A model generated the notes under the pieces. That model saw only the letters and a program-made list of their open reading frames with translations, had not been told where the DNA came from and did not search any database. From Sphingopyxis sp. LC81 (GTDB lineage: Bacteria; Pseudomonadota; Alphaproteobacteria; Sphingomonadales; Sphingomonadaceae), in NCBI RefSeq assembly GCF_000756375.1, contig NZ_JNFD01000017.1:33028-97027 (forward strand): a stretch of DNA of 64,000 bases. Reading direction: 5' to 3'. Numbering within the stretch: position 1 is the first letter of the stretch; each line of letters opens with the position of its first letter. The position numbers were made by a program, and so were the translations under genes. Shown here piece by piece: positions 57,387-64,000 of the stretch.

Positions 57387-59507
57387 ATGGCCCGAACTGC
57401 CGCCAAAATCACCCTCAGCCCGTCGCGGGATATCCCGCTCAACCTCCTGCTCTTGTCCCAGTCCAATGTCCGGCGCGTGAAGGCCGGCGTCTCGATCGAC
57501 ACGCTGGCCGCGGACATCGCGCGCCGCGGACTGCTGCAGAGCCTCAATGTGCGGCCCATGTTCGATGGGGAAGGGCAGGAAACGGGGCAGTTCGAGATTC
57601 CGGCCGGGGGCCGGCGCTTTCGCGCGCTCGAATTGCTTGTGAAGCAGAAGCGGTTGGCGAAAGATGCGCCGATCCCCTGTGTCGTCAGCGCAGCGGCAAA
57701 TGATGTGCTCGCCGAAGAAGACAGTCTCGCCGAAAACAGCTTTCGCGAGCAACTGCATCCGCTCGACGAATTTCTCGGGATGCGGGCGATGGTCGACAAG
57801 GGCACCGGCATCGAGGAGATCGCCGCGCATTTTCACACCAGCCCGGCCGCGGTGCGCCAGCGCCTCAAGCTCGCGGGCGTCTCACCGAAGCTGCATGCCC
57901 TCTATGCCGATGAGGCGATGACGCTCGATCAGCTCATGGCCTTCAGCGTCGCGGACGATCATGCGCGGCAGGAGGAGGTCTGGGACCAGCTCGAGCACAG
58001 CTTCAACAAGTCGGCGGGTTATATCCGGCAGAAGCTGACCGAGAACAGTGTGCGCGCCGCCGACAAGCGGACGTGCTTCATCGGGCTCGATGCCTATGTC
58101 GAGGCGGGCGGCGGCGTCGCGCGCGACCTGTTCGAAGCCGATGGCGGCGGCTGGCTCACCGATCCTGCGCTTCTCGACCGGCTGGTCGACGAGAAGCTGA
58201 AGGCCGAAGGCGCGCGCGTCCTTGCCGAGGGCTGGAAATGGGTGACGACCTCGATCGACCTCCCGTGGGACGCGACGCGCGGGCTGCGCGAGATCGATCG
58301 CGACGAGGTCGCGATGACGGAGGAGGAGGAAGCTCGCGTCGCCGCGCTCGAGGCCGAGGGCGAAGAGCTCGGCGATGAATGGGCCGATGTGCAGGAGGTT
58401 CCCGAGGACGTCCATGCGCGGCTCGAGGCGATCGATGCCGAACTCGGCGCGCTCGTCGATCGGCCGCTGACCTTCGATCCCGGGGACATGACGATGGCGG
58501 GTGCGTTCGTCTCGATCGATCGCGATGGTTCGGTACGGGTCGAGCGCGGCTTTGTGAAACCCGAGGATGAGCCCGGCGAAGCGGCTGCCGCGGAGAATGC
58601 TTTGCCCGACCCGCAGGAAAGTGGAGCGTCCTCCGCTTCTGCCGTCGGCGAAGCGACCGGGGCGGGCGCGAACGGTTCGGGTGAAGACGAGGACGCGGAG
58701 GTTCTGAAGCCGCTGCCCGACCGTCTCGTCTCGGATCTCACGGCCTGGCGGACGCTCGCGCTTCAGGACGCCTTCGCGCAGCATCCCGCAACGGCGTTCG
58801 CCGCGGTGCTCCATGCCCTCGTCCTCGGCTGCTTCTTTGCCCACAGCAAGGAAAGCTGCGTCCAGGTCGCGGCGAACCGCGTCTATTTTTCGAACGCGCC
58901 GACGAACCTGCGCGATTGCCCGCCGGCTCAGGCGATCGACGCGCGCGCGGCGGCATGGAAGGAACGGCTTCCGCAGTCGGACAAGGAGGTCTGGGACTAT
59001 CTGCTGACCCTCGACGGCGAGGATCAGACCCGGCTCTTCGCGCATTGCGCATCGCTTTGCGTCAACGCGCAGGCCGAGATCGTCCCCAAATATGACAATG
59101 GCCGCGTCTCGGCGCATGGCGTCGCCCGGCGGATCGCGCACAGCCATGTGCTGGCCCGGACGGTGAACCTCGATGTGTCCGCTGCAGGCTGGCGGCCGAC
59201 CGCCGACGGCTATTTCCGCAGCGTGACCAAGCCGCGGATCCTTGCCGATGTCGCCGATGCGCGCGGGGAGCAATTCGCGCAGATGATCGACCATCTGAAG
59301 AAAGCCGACATGGCGCGCGAAGCCGAGCGGCTGCTTGAGGACGCAAACTGGCTTCCCGAACCGATGCGCACGCCGGGCATCGATGACGTCGGACCGGCGG
59401 GCGCGGCAATCGGGGAAAGCAGCGCCGAACTGCCCGCTTTCCTGGGCGAGGATGCGGCCGGTCCCGGCCAGGATCACGACGCAGAGCTTCCCGTCGCGGC
59501 GGAGTGA
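57387..59507 (+). CDS. ParB N-terminal domain protein of mobile elements
   Basis: A 706-residue protein. The N-terminal ParB/Srx domain is clear: DIPLNLLLLSQSNVRRVKAGVSIDTLAADIARRGLLQSLNVRP, AGGRRFRALELL, ENSFREQLHPLDEF, followed by the helix-turn-helix GIEEIAAHFHTSPAAVRQRLKLAGVSPKLHALYADEAMTLDQLMAFS. The long C-terminal part includes an acidic, low-complexity region around residues 310-450. This is the large accessory ParB type found next to DUF2958 on plasmids and ICEs, not the chromosomal ParB. GGAGA is correctly placed for the ATG at 57387. Confidence 0.9.
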   Translation: MARTAAKITLSPSRDIPLNLLLLSQSNVRRVKAGVSIDTLAADIARRGLLQSLNVRPMFDGEGQETGQFEIPAGGRRFRALELLVKQKRLAKDAPIPCVVSAAANDVLAEEDSLAENSFREQLHPLDEFLGMRAMVDKGTGIEEIAAHFHTSPAAVRQRLKLAGVSPKLHALYADEAMTLDQLMAFSVADDHARQEEVWDQLEHSFNKSAGYIRQKLTENSVRAADKRTCFIGLDAYVEAGGGVARDLFEADGGGWLTDPALLDRLVDEKLKAEGARVLAEGWKWVTTSIDLPWDATRGLREIDRDEVAMTEEEEARVAALEAEGEELGDEWADVQEVPEDVHARLEAIDAELGALVDRPLTFDPGDMTMAGAFVSIDRDGSVRVERGFVKPEDEPGEAAAAENALPDPQESGASSASAVGEATGAGANGSGEDEDAEVLKPLPDRLVSDLTAWRTLALQDAFAQHPATAFAAVLHALVLGCFFAHSKESCVQVAANRVYFSNAPTNLRDCPPAQAIDARAAAWKERLPQSDKEVWDYLLTLDGEDQTRLFAHCASLCVNAQAEIVPKYDNGRVSAHGVARRIAHSHVLARTVNLDVSAAGWRPTADGYFRSVTKPRILADVADARGEQFAQMIDHLKKADMAREAERLLEDANWLPEPMRTPGIDDVGPAGAAIGESSAELPAFLGEDAAGPGQDHDAELPVAAE

Positions 59508-59632
59508 TCGGCCGCCCTTCCATCAATCTCAGTCCAGGCTCCGGTCCGACAGCGATGCCGGGCCGGGCCCATTTTGGAGAATCGACATGAATAGGAAAAT
59601 CGTCGTCCGCAACCTGGCCGCAGGAGGGCGTC

Positions 59633-60139
59633 ATGGCTAATCGGGTCCCCGCATCCATCCTGATCGGCGGGCAGGTCACGCCGGACATCTTCAGAGCCTT
59701 GACCCAGAAGATTCAATTCGAGGGCCTCGCGATCGAATGGGGCGGCGAAAACTTCGAAGCCCGCCACCGCGTCGTGGGCGAGCCGCTTGCTCTCTTCGAC
59801 GAGGAGTGCGCCTGGGGTCAGTTCGATCAGCTGGAGGCATTTTGCGTTGAGCACAGGCTCCCATTTCTCCGGTGGGCGGGTGGTTATCCGGGCGAATGGT
59901 CGCCCGAACGGCTCGTCTTCCGCGGCGATGGCAAGCCCGACAGCTATATGGTCGACGAAAGCGACAATGTGGTCATCGATCGCCGGATGATCGTGGAGTT
60001 CGGTTCGGTCGCGGCGGCGCGCGGCTATTTTGACGCGGCGGAATATGACGTGCCACCGCTTCTGGTCGAAGGCGATCCGCCGCCGGCGGCACCGGCACCA
60101 GCAATGGTGCCGGGTCAGGAGGAGAAAAGTCATGGCTGA
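59633..60139 (+). CDS. Mobile-element conserved protein of unknown function
   Basis: A 168-residue soluble protein. It has many aromatic and acidic positions (FEGLAIEWGGENFEARHRVVGEPLALFDEECAWGQFDQLEAFCVEHRLPFLRWAGGYPGEWSPERLVFRGDG) but no motif that I can name; the end is proline-rich. A 17-codon frame at 59587 ends within its start codon region and may be a leader. It overlaps the next gene by 8 bases. The context implies a plasmid/ICE accessory role. Confidence 0.75.
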   Translation: MANRVPASILIGGQVTPDIFRALTQKIQFEGLAIEWGGENFEARHRVVGEPLALFDEECAWGQFDQLEAFCVEHRLPFLRWAGGYPGEWSPERLVFRGDGKPDSYMVDESDNVVIDRRMIVEFGSVAAARGYFDAAEYDVPPLLVEGDPPPAAPAPAMVPGQEEKSHG

Positions 60140-60635
60140 CTATTTCTCCCAGACCGTCATTCGACCCTATATTCCCGAAACCGCCATGACCGCGCTCGAA
60201 CGCGCCGTCCTCGAGAAGATGTTCGACGAGGAGCTCGTGGGCGAAGAGGTCTATTTCTGCGCACCCTATGGTCCGAACGATCTGGTGTTCCTCGACATCG
60301 CGTGGGTGAAAGAACTGCTCGACGCCGATGAAGGCATTGCCAGCACCCTGGCGGACCATGTTCGAGGCGAACTCGCTAAAGCTGATCGCGATGACCCCGA
60401 ACTGGCCCTCGACATGTCGATGATCGGCTACGAGGTCATATTCCAGGACATCGTGAAGCGGTCGGTGCTGGACTATGTCGAGGTCGAAACGGCCTGGACG
60501 TGCTCGAAGATGCGCCCCGACGGGTTCGGTGGTGCCGCGATGTTGATCACCGCCGATGATGTCGAATCCGTCTCGACGGCCGGTTGGCTCGAACAAGCCA
60601 TCTCGGCGCTGGCCGGGGGTGCCGGTCCCGGCTGA
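60132..60635 (+). CDS. Mobile-element conserved acidic protein of unknown function
   Basis: A 167-residue, strongly acidic protein. It starts inside the preceding gene with GGAGAAAAG before the ATG. Features: EKMFDEELVGEEVYFCAPYGPNDLVFLDIAWVKELLDADEGIAS and a C-terminal YEVIFQDIVKRSVLDYVEVETAW. I do not recognise a family. Pairing with the previous gene suggests the products act together. Confidence 0.75.
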   Translation: MADYFSQTVIRPYIPETAMTALERAVLEKMFDEELVGEEVYFCAPYGPNDLVFLDIAWVKELLDADEGIASTLADHVRGELAKADRDDPELALDMSMIGYEVIFQDIVKRSVLDYVEVETAWTCSKMRPDGFGGAAMLITADDVESVSTAGWLEQAISALAGGAGPG

Positions 60636-60667
60636 TCCCGTCTCTCAACCGATAAGCATCTCGAAAG

Positions 60668-60689
60668 CCCGGCCGCTCCGCCGGGTTTT
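60668..60689 (+). terminator. Rho-independent terminator
   Basis: CCCGGC (60668-60673) pairs with GCCGGG (60680-60685) around CGCTCC and is followed by TTTT. It lies in the 75-base gap before the next gene. Confidence 0.7.
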
Positions 60690-60710
60690 CGCGTTTCAAG
60701 GAGATGAAAC

Positions 60711-61187
60711 ATGTCCGCAAAGACAATCTACAACAATACGCCGCTCGGCAGCCTCGTCCGCTTTTCGAACGGCGAACCGCGCCCACCCGAACGCTTCAAG
60801 CGCAAGGTCGCGGCGTGGGAAAATAATAATGGATCGGGCCGGCTGGTCGAATGTGCGCCCCCCTATGAGGTGGGTTCCTACCGGGCGCCGGCGAGCTTCA
60901 CGCTGCAAATCGGCAGCTATGGTAGTCATGGCGTCGTCATTCTCGTGGTGCGCCGGGTCTTCTCCATCGACAGCGAGCTTCATTTCGAGATCGCAGACCG
61001 TCCGAAGCCGGGCATGGTGCGGGTGCTGACCAGCTTCCAGGGGCGCGATGAGCTCCAATATCTGGCCGCCGATATGGCGGAAGCGAGAGGCTGGCTCTCC
61101 GAGCATGGCTATCCGGGCGCGCGCTGCGAGGTCGTGGGCGACGAGGATTTCGTCGATCGGTCCGCTTGCCAGCCAAGGGCGGCCTGA
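60711..61187 (+). CDS. Mobile-element conserved protein of unknown function
   Basis: A 158-residue protein. IYNNTPLGSLVRFSNGEPRPPERFKRKVAAWENNNGSGRLVE opens a compact basic domain, and FQGRDELQYLAADMAEARGWLSEHGYPGARCEVV closes a second. AAGGAG lies before the ATG. I recall related proteins from plasmid modules upstream of helicase/methyltransferase genes, but no function. Confidence 0.8.
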   Translation: MSAKTIYNNTPLGSLVRFSNGEPRPPERFKRKVAAWENNNGSGRLVECAPPYEVGSYRAPASFTLQIGSYGSHGVVILVVRRVFSIDSELHFEIADRPKPGMVRVLTSFQGRDELQYLAADMAEARGWLSEHGYPGARCEVVGDEDFVDRSACQPRAA

Positions 61188-61324
61188 CCGCAACCGGCAG
61201 GGAAAGGGCTACCGGGTAGCCCGCTCGGCGAGAGGGAGAGGGGCGCGGGAGGAAGGGGAACGTCGGCGACCCAGAGAGCAGCCGGCCGCCTCCTTCTTCC
61301 CGCTCTCGCTTGAAAGCTTCCGCC

Positions 61325-63856
61325 ATGTCATTCTCTCGTCCCGCGGCGGCGCTCCGCGCCCCCGTTTCCTGTCCTGCTACCGCTCCGGCACTCGGCATTG
61401 CCCTCGCTGCCGAACATCTTCTTCCCTCCGTCGAGGCTGGCAAGCGCATCGAGGCCGCGCGGCTCCGGGCCGCGATGGCCGAGGCGTTCGGCGGCAGCGA
61501 CGCCCAGGGGTTTTGGGACTGGAAGGCCGCTTACGACGCCTGCGAAGCCGCCCAGATTCTCTTCCTGCGTCGCTATGGCGACGCGCTCGCCGCCCGTTAT
61601 CCCGCGGCGAAGATGCGACTTGGTGCCTATGAGCGGCTAGCAGCGCTGTTTCCGACCCAGACGCGGCGTTCCCAAACCGGACAGGCGCTCCAGCAATTAT
61701 CCACGCCCTTGCCGCTTGCTTTCGTGGCCGCAGTGGCGGCCTCGTTGCAGCCGGGCGACCTTCTGCTCGAGCCTTCGGCGGGGACCGGCATGCTCGCTAT
61801 TCACGCCGAGCTCGCTGACGCACGCCTGCTGCTCAACGAAATCGGCGACGACCGCGCCGACCTGCTCGGGCAGCTATTCCGGGACATTCCGGTCCACCGT
61901 CTCGACGCGGCATCGATCGACGATCGCCTTCCTGCGGGGCCCGCGCCCACGGTGGTCCTCATGAATCCGCCCTTCTCGGCGCTCGCCAATGTCGATCGGG
62001 TGATGAAAGGCGCGGCGCTGCAGCATATATGTTCGGCGCTTGCGCGTCTTCGGCCGGGTGGCCGGCTCGTGGCCATCACCGGTGCCGGCTGTTCGCCCGA
62101 CGCGCCGGCCTGGCGGGGCGCTTTTTCCCGGCTGCAGGAGACCGGGCGGATCGTCTTTTCCGCCGCGATCGACGGCAAAGTCTATGCCCGGCACGGCACG
62201 ACGATCGATACGCGCCTGACGGTGATCGACAAGCTGCCCGCCGAGGACCCATCGGCCTTTCCGGAAAGCCTCGGCCTTGCGCCGGATACGGCGACTTTGC
62301 TCGAGTGGGTCGAGACCCGGGTTCCGCCGCGCACACCGCCGGCTGCGCCCGCGTCGGTGTTGCCTATGTCGGCGCCCCGGCGACTGGCCGCTGCCGGGCT
62401 GCAGCCGAAGCAGACGCCGACGGACGACGCGGTGGAACTCGAGTATCGGACCATCGACGGATTGCCATCCGAGGGGCAACTCGGCGAAACGATCTACGAG
62501 CCTTATGCGCTCCAGTCGCTCGTTATTCCCGGCGCGCGCCCGCATCCCACCGCGCTCGTCCAGTCGGCCGCTATGGCATCGGTCGCGCCTCCCAAGCCTT
62601 CCTACCGCCCGCATCTCCCGGCCCGGCTCGTTGCCGACGGCCTTCTCTCCGACGCGCAGCTCGAATCGATCATCTACGCCGGCGAGGCGCACAGCGGCTG
62701 CCTCTCTGGTGCATGGACGGTCGATGAGACATGGGACCGCGTCGACGCCGCGTCCGACGATGCGACAAGCGCGGTGCAGTTCCGGCGCGGCTGGTTCCTC
62801 GGCGACGGCACTGGGGCCGGCAAGGGCCGGCAGGTCGCCGGCATCATCCTCGACAACTGGCTGAAGGGCCGCCGCCGCGCCCTCTGGATATCCAAGTCGG
62901 ACAAGCTGCTCGAAGACGCGCAGCGTGACTGGTCGGCGCTCGGACAGGAAAAATTGCTCGTCACGCCGCTGTCGCGCTTCCGGCAGGGGACGTCGGTCAA
63001 GCTCGCCGAAGGCATCTTGTTCACCACCTACGCGACGCTGCGCTCTCAGGGGCGCGAAGGCAAGGCGAGCCGGATCGAGCAGATCGTCGATTGGCTCGGG
63101 GCGGACTTCGACGGCGTGATTATCTTCGACGAGGCGCATGCGATGGCCAATGCCGCTGGAGGCAAGGGCGAGCGCGGCGACCAGAAGCCGTCACAGCAGG
63201 GGCGTGCCGGGCTACGCCTGCAACATGCGCTTGCCGACGCCCGCATCGTCTATGTGTCGGCGACCGGCGCGACGACGGTCCAGAATCTCGCTTATGCTCA
63301 GCGGCTCGGCCTTTGGGGTGGCAGCGATTTCCCCTTCGCCTCGCGTGCCGATTTCGTCGCGGCGATCGAAGATGGCGGGGTTGCGGCGATGGAGGTGCTT
63401 GCGCGCGACCTCAAGGCGCTCGGCCTCTATGCGGCGCGCTCGCTTTCCTTCGATGGCGTCGAATATGAACTGCTCGAGCATAGGCTGACCGACGAGCAGC
63501 GGCGCATTTACGACAGTTATGCCGCCGCCTTCCAGGTCATTCACAACAATCTCGACGCAGCCATGGAAGCGGCGGGCGTCACGAGCGCCCAGCATGGGAC
63601 GCTCAACGGCCAGGCGAAGTCGGCGGCGCGCTCGGCCTTCGAGAGCACGAAACAGCGTTTCTTCAACCATCTGATCACCGCGATGCAGACGCCGAGCACG
63701 GTCGCGAGCATCGCGCGCGATATCGAGGCGGGCCATGCCGCAGTCGTCCAGATCGTCTCGACCGGCGAGGCGCTCCAGGAGCGGCGGCTCGCCGAAATCC
63801 CCGCGGACGAATGGAACGACGTCTCGGTCGACATCACGCCGCGCGAATACATCTAA
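61325..63856 (+). CDS. Strawberry-notch-type methyltransferase/helicase, truncated
   Basis: An 843-residue product. An N-terminal adenine methyltransferase-like domain has LEPSAGTGMLAIHAEL and MNPPFSALANVDRVM. A helicase domain follows with Walker A GDGTGAGKGRQ and the DEAH box IIFDEAHAMAN. Full-length relatives, as I know them, are considerably longer, going on after a PREY-type motif into a second helicase domain. Here the frame ends just at ITPREYI with a TAA that lies inside a 20-base palindrome, so the gene looks interrupted. ATG 61325 chosen over a TTG at 61310. Probably defence-evasion or DNA processing on an ICE/plasmid. Confidence 0.85.
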   Translation: MSFSRPAAALRAPVSCPATAPALGIALAAEHLLPSVEAGKRIEAARLRAAMAEAFGGSDAQGFWDWKAAYDACEAAQILFLRRYGDALAARYPAAKMRLGAYERLAALFPTQTRRSQTGQALQQLSTPLPLAFVAAVAASLQPGDLLLEPSAGTGMLAIHAELADARLLLNEIGDDRADLLGQLFRDIPVHRLDAASIDDRLPAGPAPTVVLMNPPFSALANVDRVMKGAALQHICSALARLRPGGRLVAITGAGCSPDAPAWRGAFSRLQETGRIVFSAAIDGKVYARHGTTIDTRLTVIDKLPAEDPSAFPESLGLAPDTATLLEWVETRVPPRTPPAAPASVLPMSAPRRLAAAGLQPKQTPTDDAVELEYRTIDGLPSEGQLGETIYEPYALQSLVIPGARPHPTALVQSAAMASVAPPKPSYRPHLPARLVADGLLSDAQLESIIYAGEAHSGCLSGAWTVDETWDRVDAASDDATSAVQFRRGWFLGDGTGAGKGRQVAGIILDNWLKGRRRALWISKSDKLLEDAQRDWSALGQEKLLVTPLSRFRQGTSVKLAEGILFTTYATLRSQGREGKASRIEQIVDWLGADFDGVIIFDEAHAMANAAGGKGERGDQKPSQQGRAGLRLQHALADARIVYVSATGATTVQNLAYAQRLGLWGGSDFPFASRADFVAAIEDGGVAAMEVLARDLKALGLYAARSLSFDGVEYELLEHRLTDEQRRIYDSYAAAFQVIHNNLDAAMEAAGVTSAQHGTLNGQAKSAARSAFESTKQRFFNHLITAMQTPSTVASIARDIEAGHAAVVQIVSTGEALQERRLAEIPADEWNDVSVDITPREYI

Positions 63857-63873
63857 TGTTGAGCTCAACATTA
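63854..63873. repeat. Perfect 20-base palindrome at the helicase break
   Basis: TAATGTTGAGCTCAACATTA, 10-base arms with no loop. The first three bases are the premature stop of the helicase gene. It may be a terminal sequence or target of an inserted element continuing beyond the window. Confidence 0.75.
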
Positions 63874-64000
63874 CACGAGTTCTTTGCAGTCGCAGTTTAT
63901 GTCGAGCGTGGCGGCGCGAGGCGCAGGTTTCCTTCGGTTTTCCATGATTTCACTCCAGATATTATGAGGGTTAGAGAGAGTGTTCGGAGACGGGTCAGGC
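63874..64000. other. Unidentified DNA after the helicase break
   Basis: The composition changes to more AT-rich and no reading frame is clear. It does not continue the helicase in any of the plus frames as far as I can see. It could be the left end of an insertion element whose transposase lies outside the window. Confidence 0.4.

Overview
The window reads as chromosomal DNA of a high-GC alphaproteobacterium of the order Sphingomonadales, most like Sphingopyxis or a close relative. The basis is the dense GC-rich coding, frequent ATGA gene overlaps, the tsaD<>hemC-hemD block, two large TonB-dependent receptors, and a lasso peptide locus of the kind known in sphingomonads. The genus is an inference from gene content and codon style; no search was run.

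Bases 1-33340 look like ordinary core genome. In order: a cell-envelope glycosylation block (cut-off membrane protein, UDP-galactopyranose-mutase-like FAD enzyme, GtrA, GT-C-like protein), msrB, a cytochrome P450, a NatAB-type ABC exporter, queG, a lipoprotein and an EI24-family protein, an adenosine-kinase-like sugar kinase, a Wzx-like flippase, gpsA-tsaD, hemC-hemD with a mitofilin-like membrane protein, glutaryl-CoA dehydrogenase with a family III CoA-transferase, a TonB-dependent receptor divergent from a TetR regulator, metX-GNAT-metW, hisC-tyrC, and the run ftsE-ftsX-ydcF-plsC. A putative YeiH-type transporter ends this part.

At 33443-33810 there is a 5' fragment of a tRNA-Arg(CCG) gene followed by a complete, slightly different tRNA-Arg(CCG). 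I read this as the scar of integration and as the left edge of an accessory region running to the end of the window. Its first part (33.8-43 kb) holds poorly known genes: a TPR protein, a DUF5623-like protein, an aspartyl-protease/PDZ protein, a MAPEG protein, a cation/Ca2+ exchanger, an AraC regulator, a fatty acid hydroxylase and an epoxide-hydrolase-like enzyme. A run of 21 G follows.

The most interesting part is 43.0-56.4 kb. A complete lasso peptide locus consists of a 44-residue precursor, a fused B1/B2 leader-binding protease and a macrolactam synthetase on the plus strand. It converges on a minus-strand operon of ECF sigma factor, FecR anti-sigma, STN-domain TonB receptor and lasso-type isopeptidase. 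Upstream of that operon, on the same strand, are a LuxI-type acyl-homoserine lactone synthase, a phytanoyl-CoA-dioxygenase-like enzyme and a GntR regulator in overlapping frames. A LuxR receptor lies a little further on, separated by a small mercury-type module (merR, merT and a GDCCVxC cysteine-rich protein). The layout suggests that production, sensing, uptake and opening of one lasso peptide sit beside a quorum-sensing circuit.

From 56.8 kb to the end comes a module typical of large sphingomonad plasmids and integrative elements: DUF2958, a ParB-domain protein, three conserved proteins of unknown function and a methyltransferase/helicase of the strawberry-notch type. That last gene stops early inside a perfect 20-base palindrome at 63854-63873, so it appears broken near the window's end.
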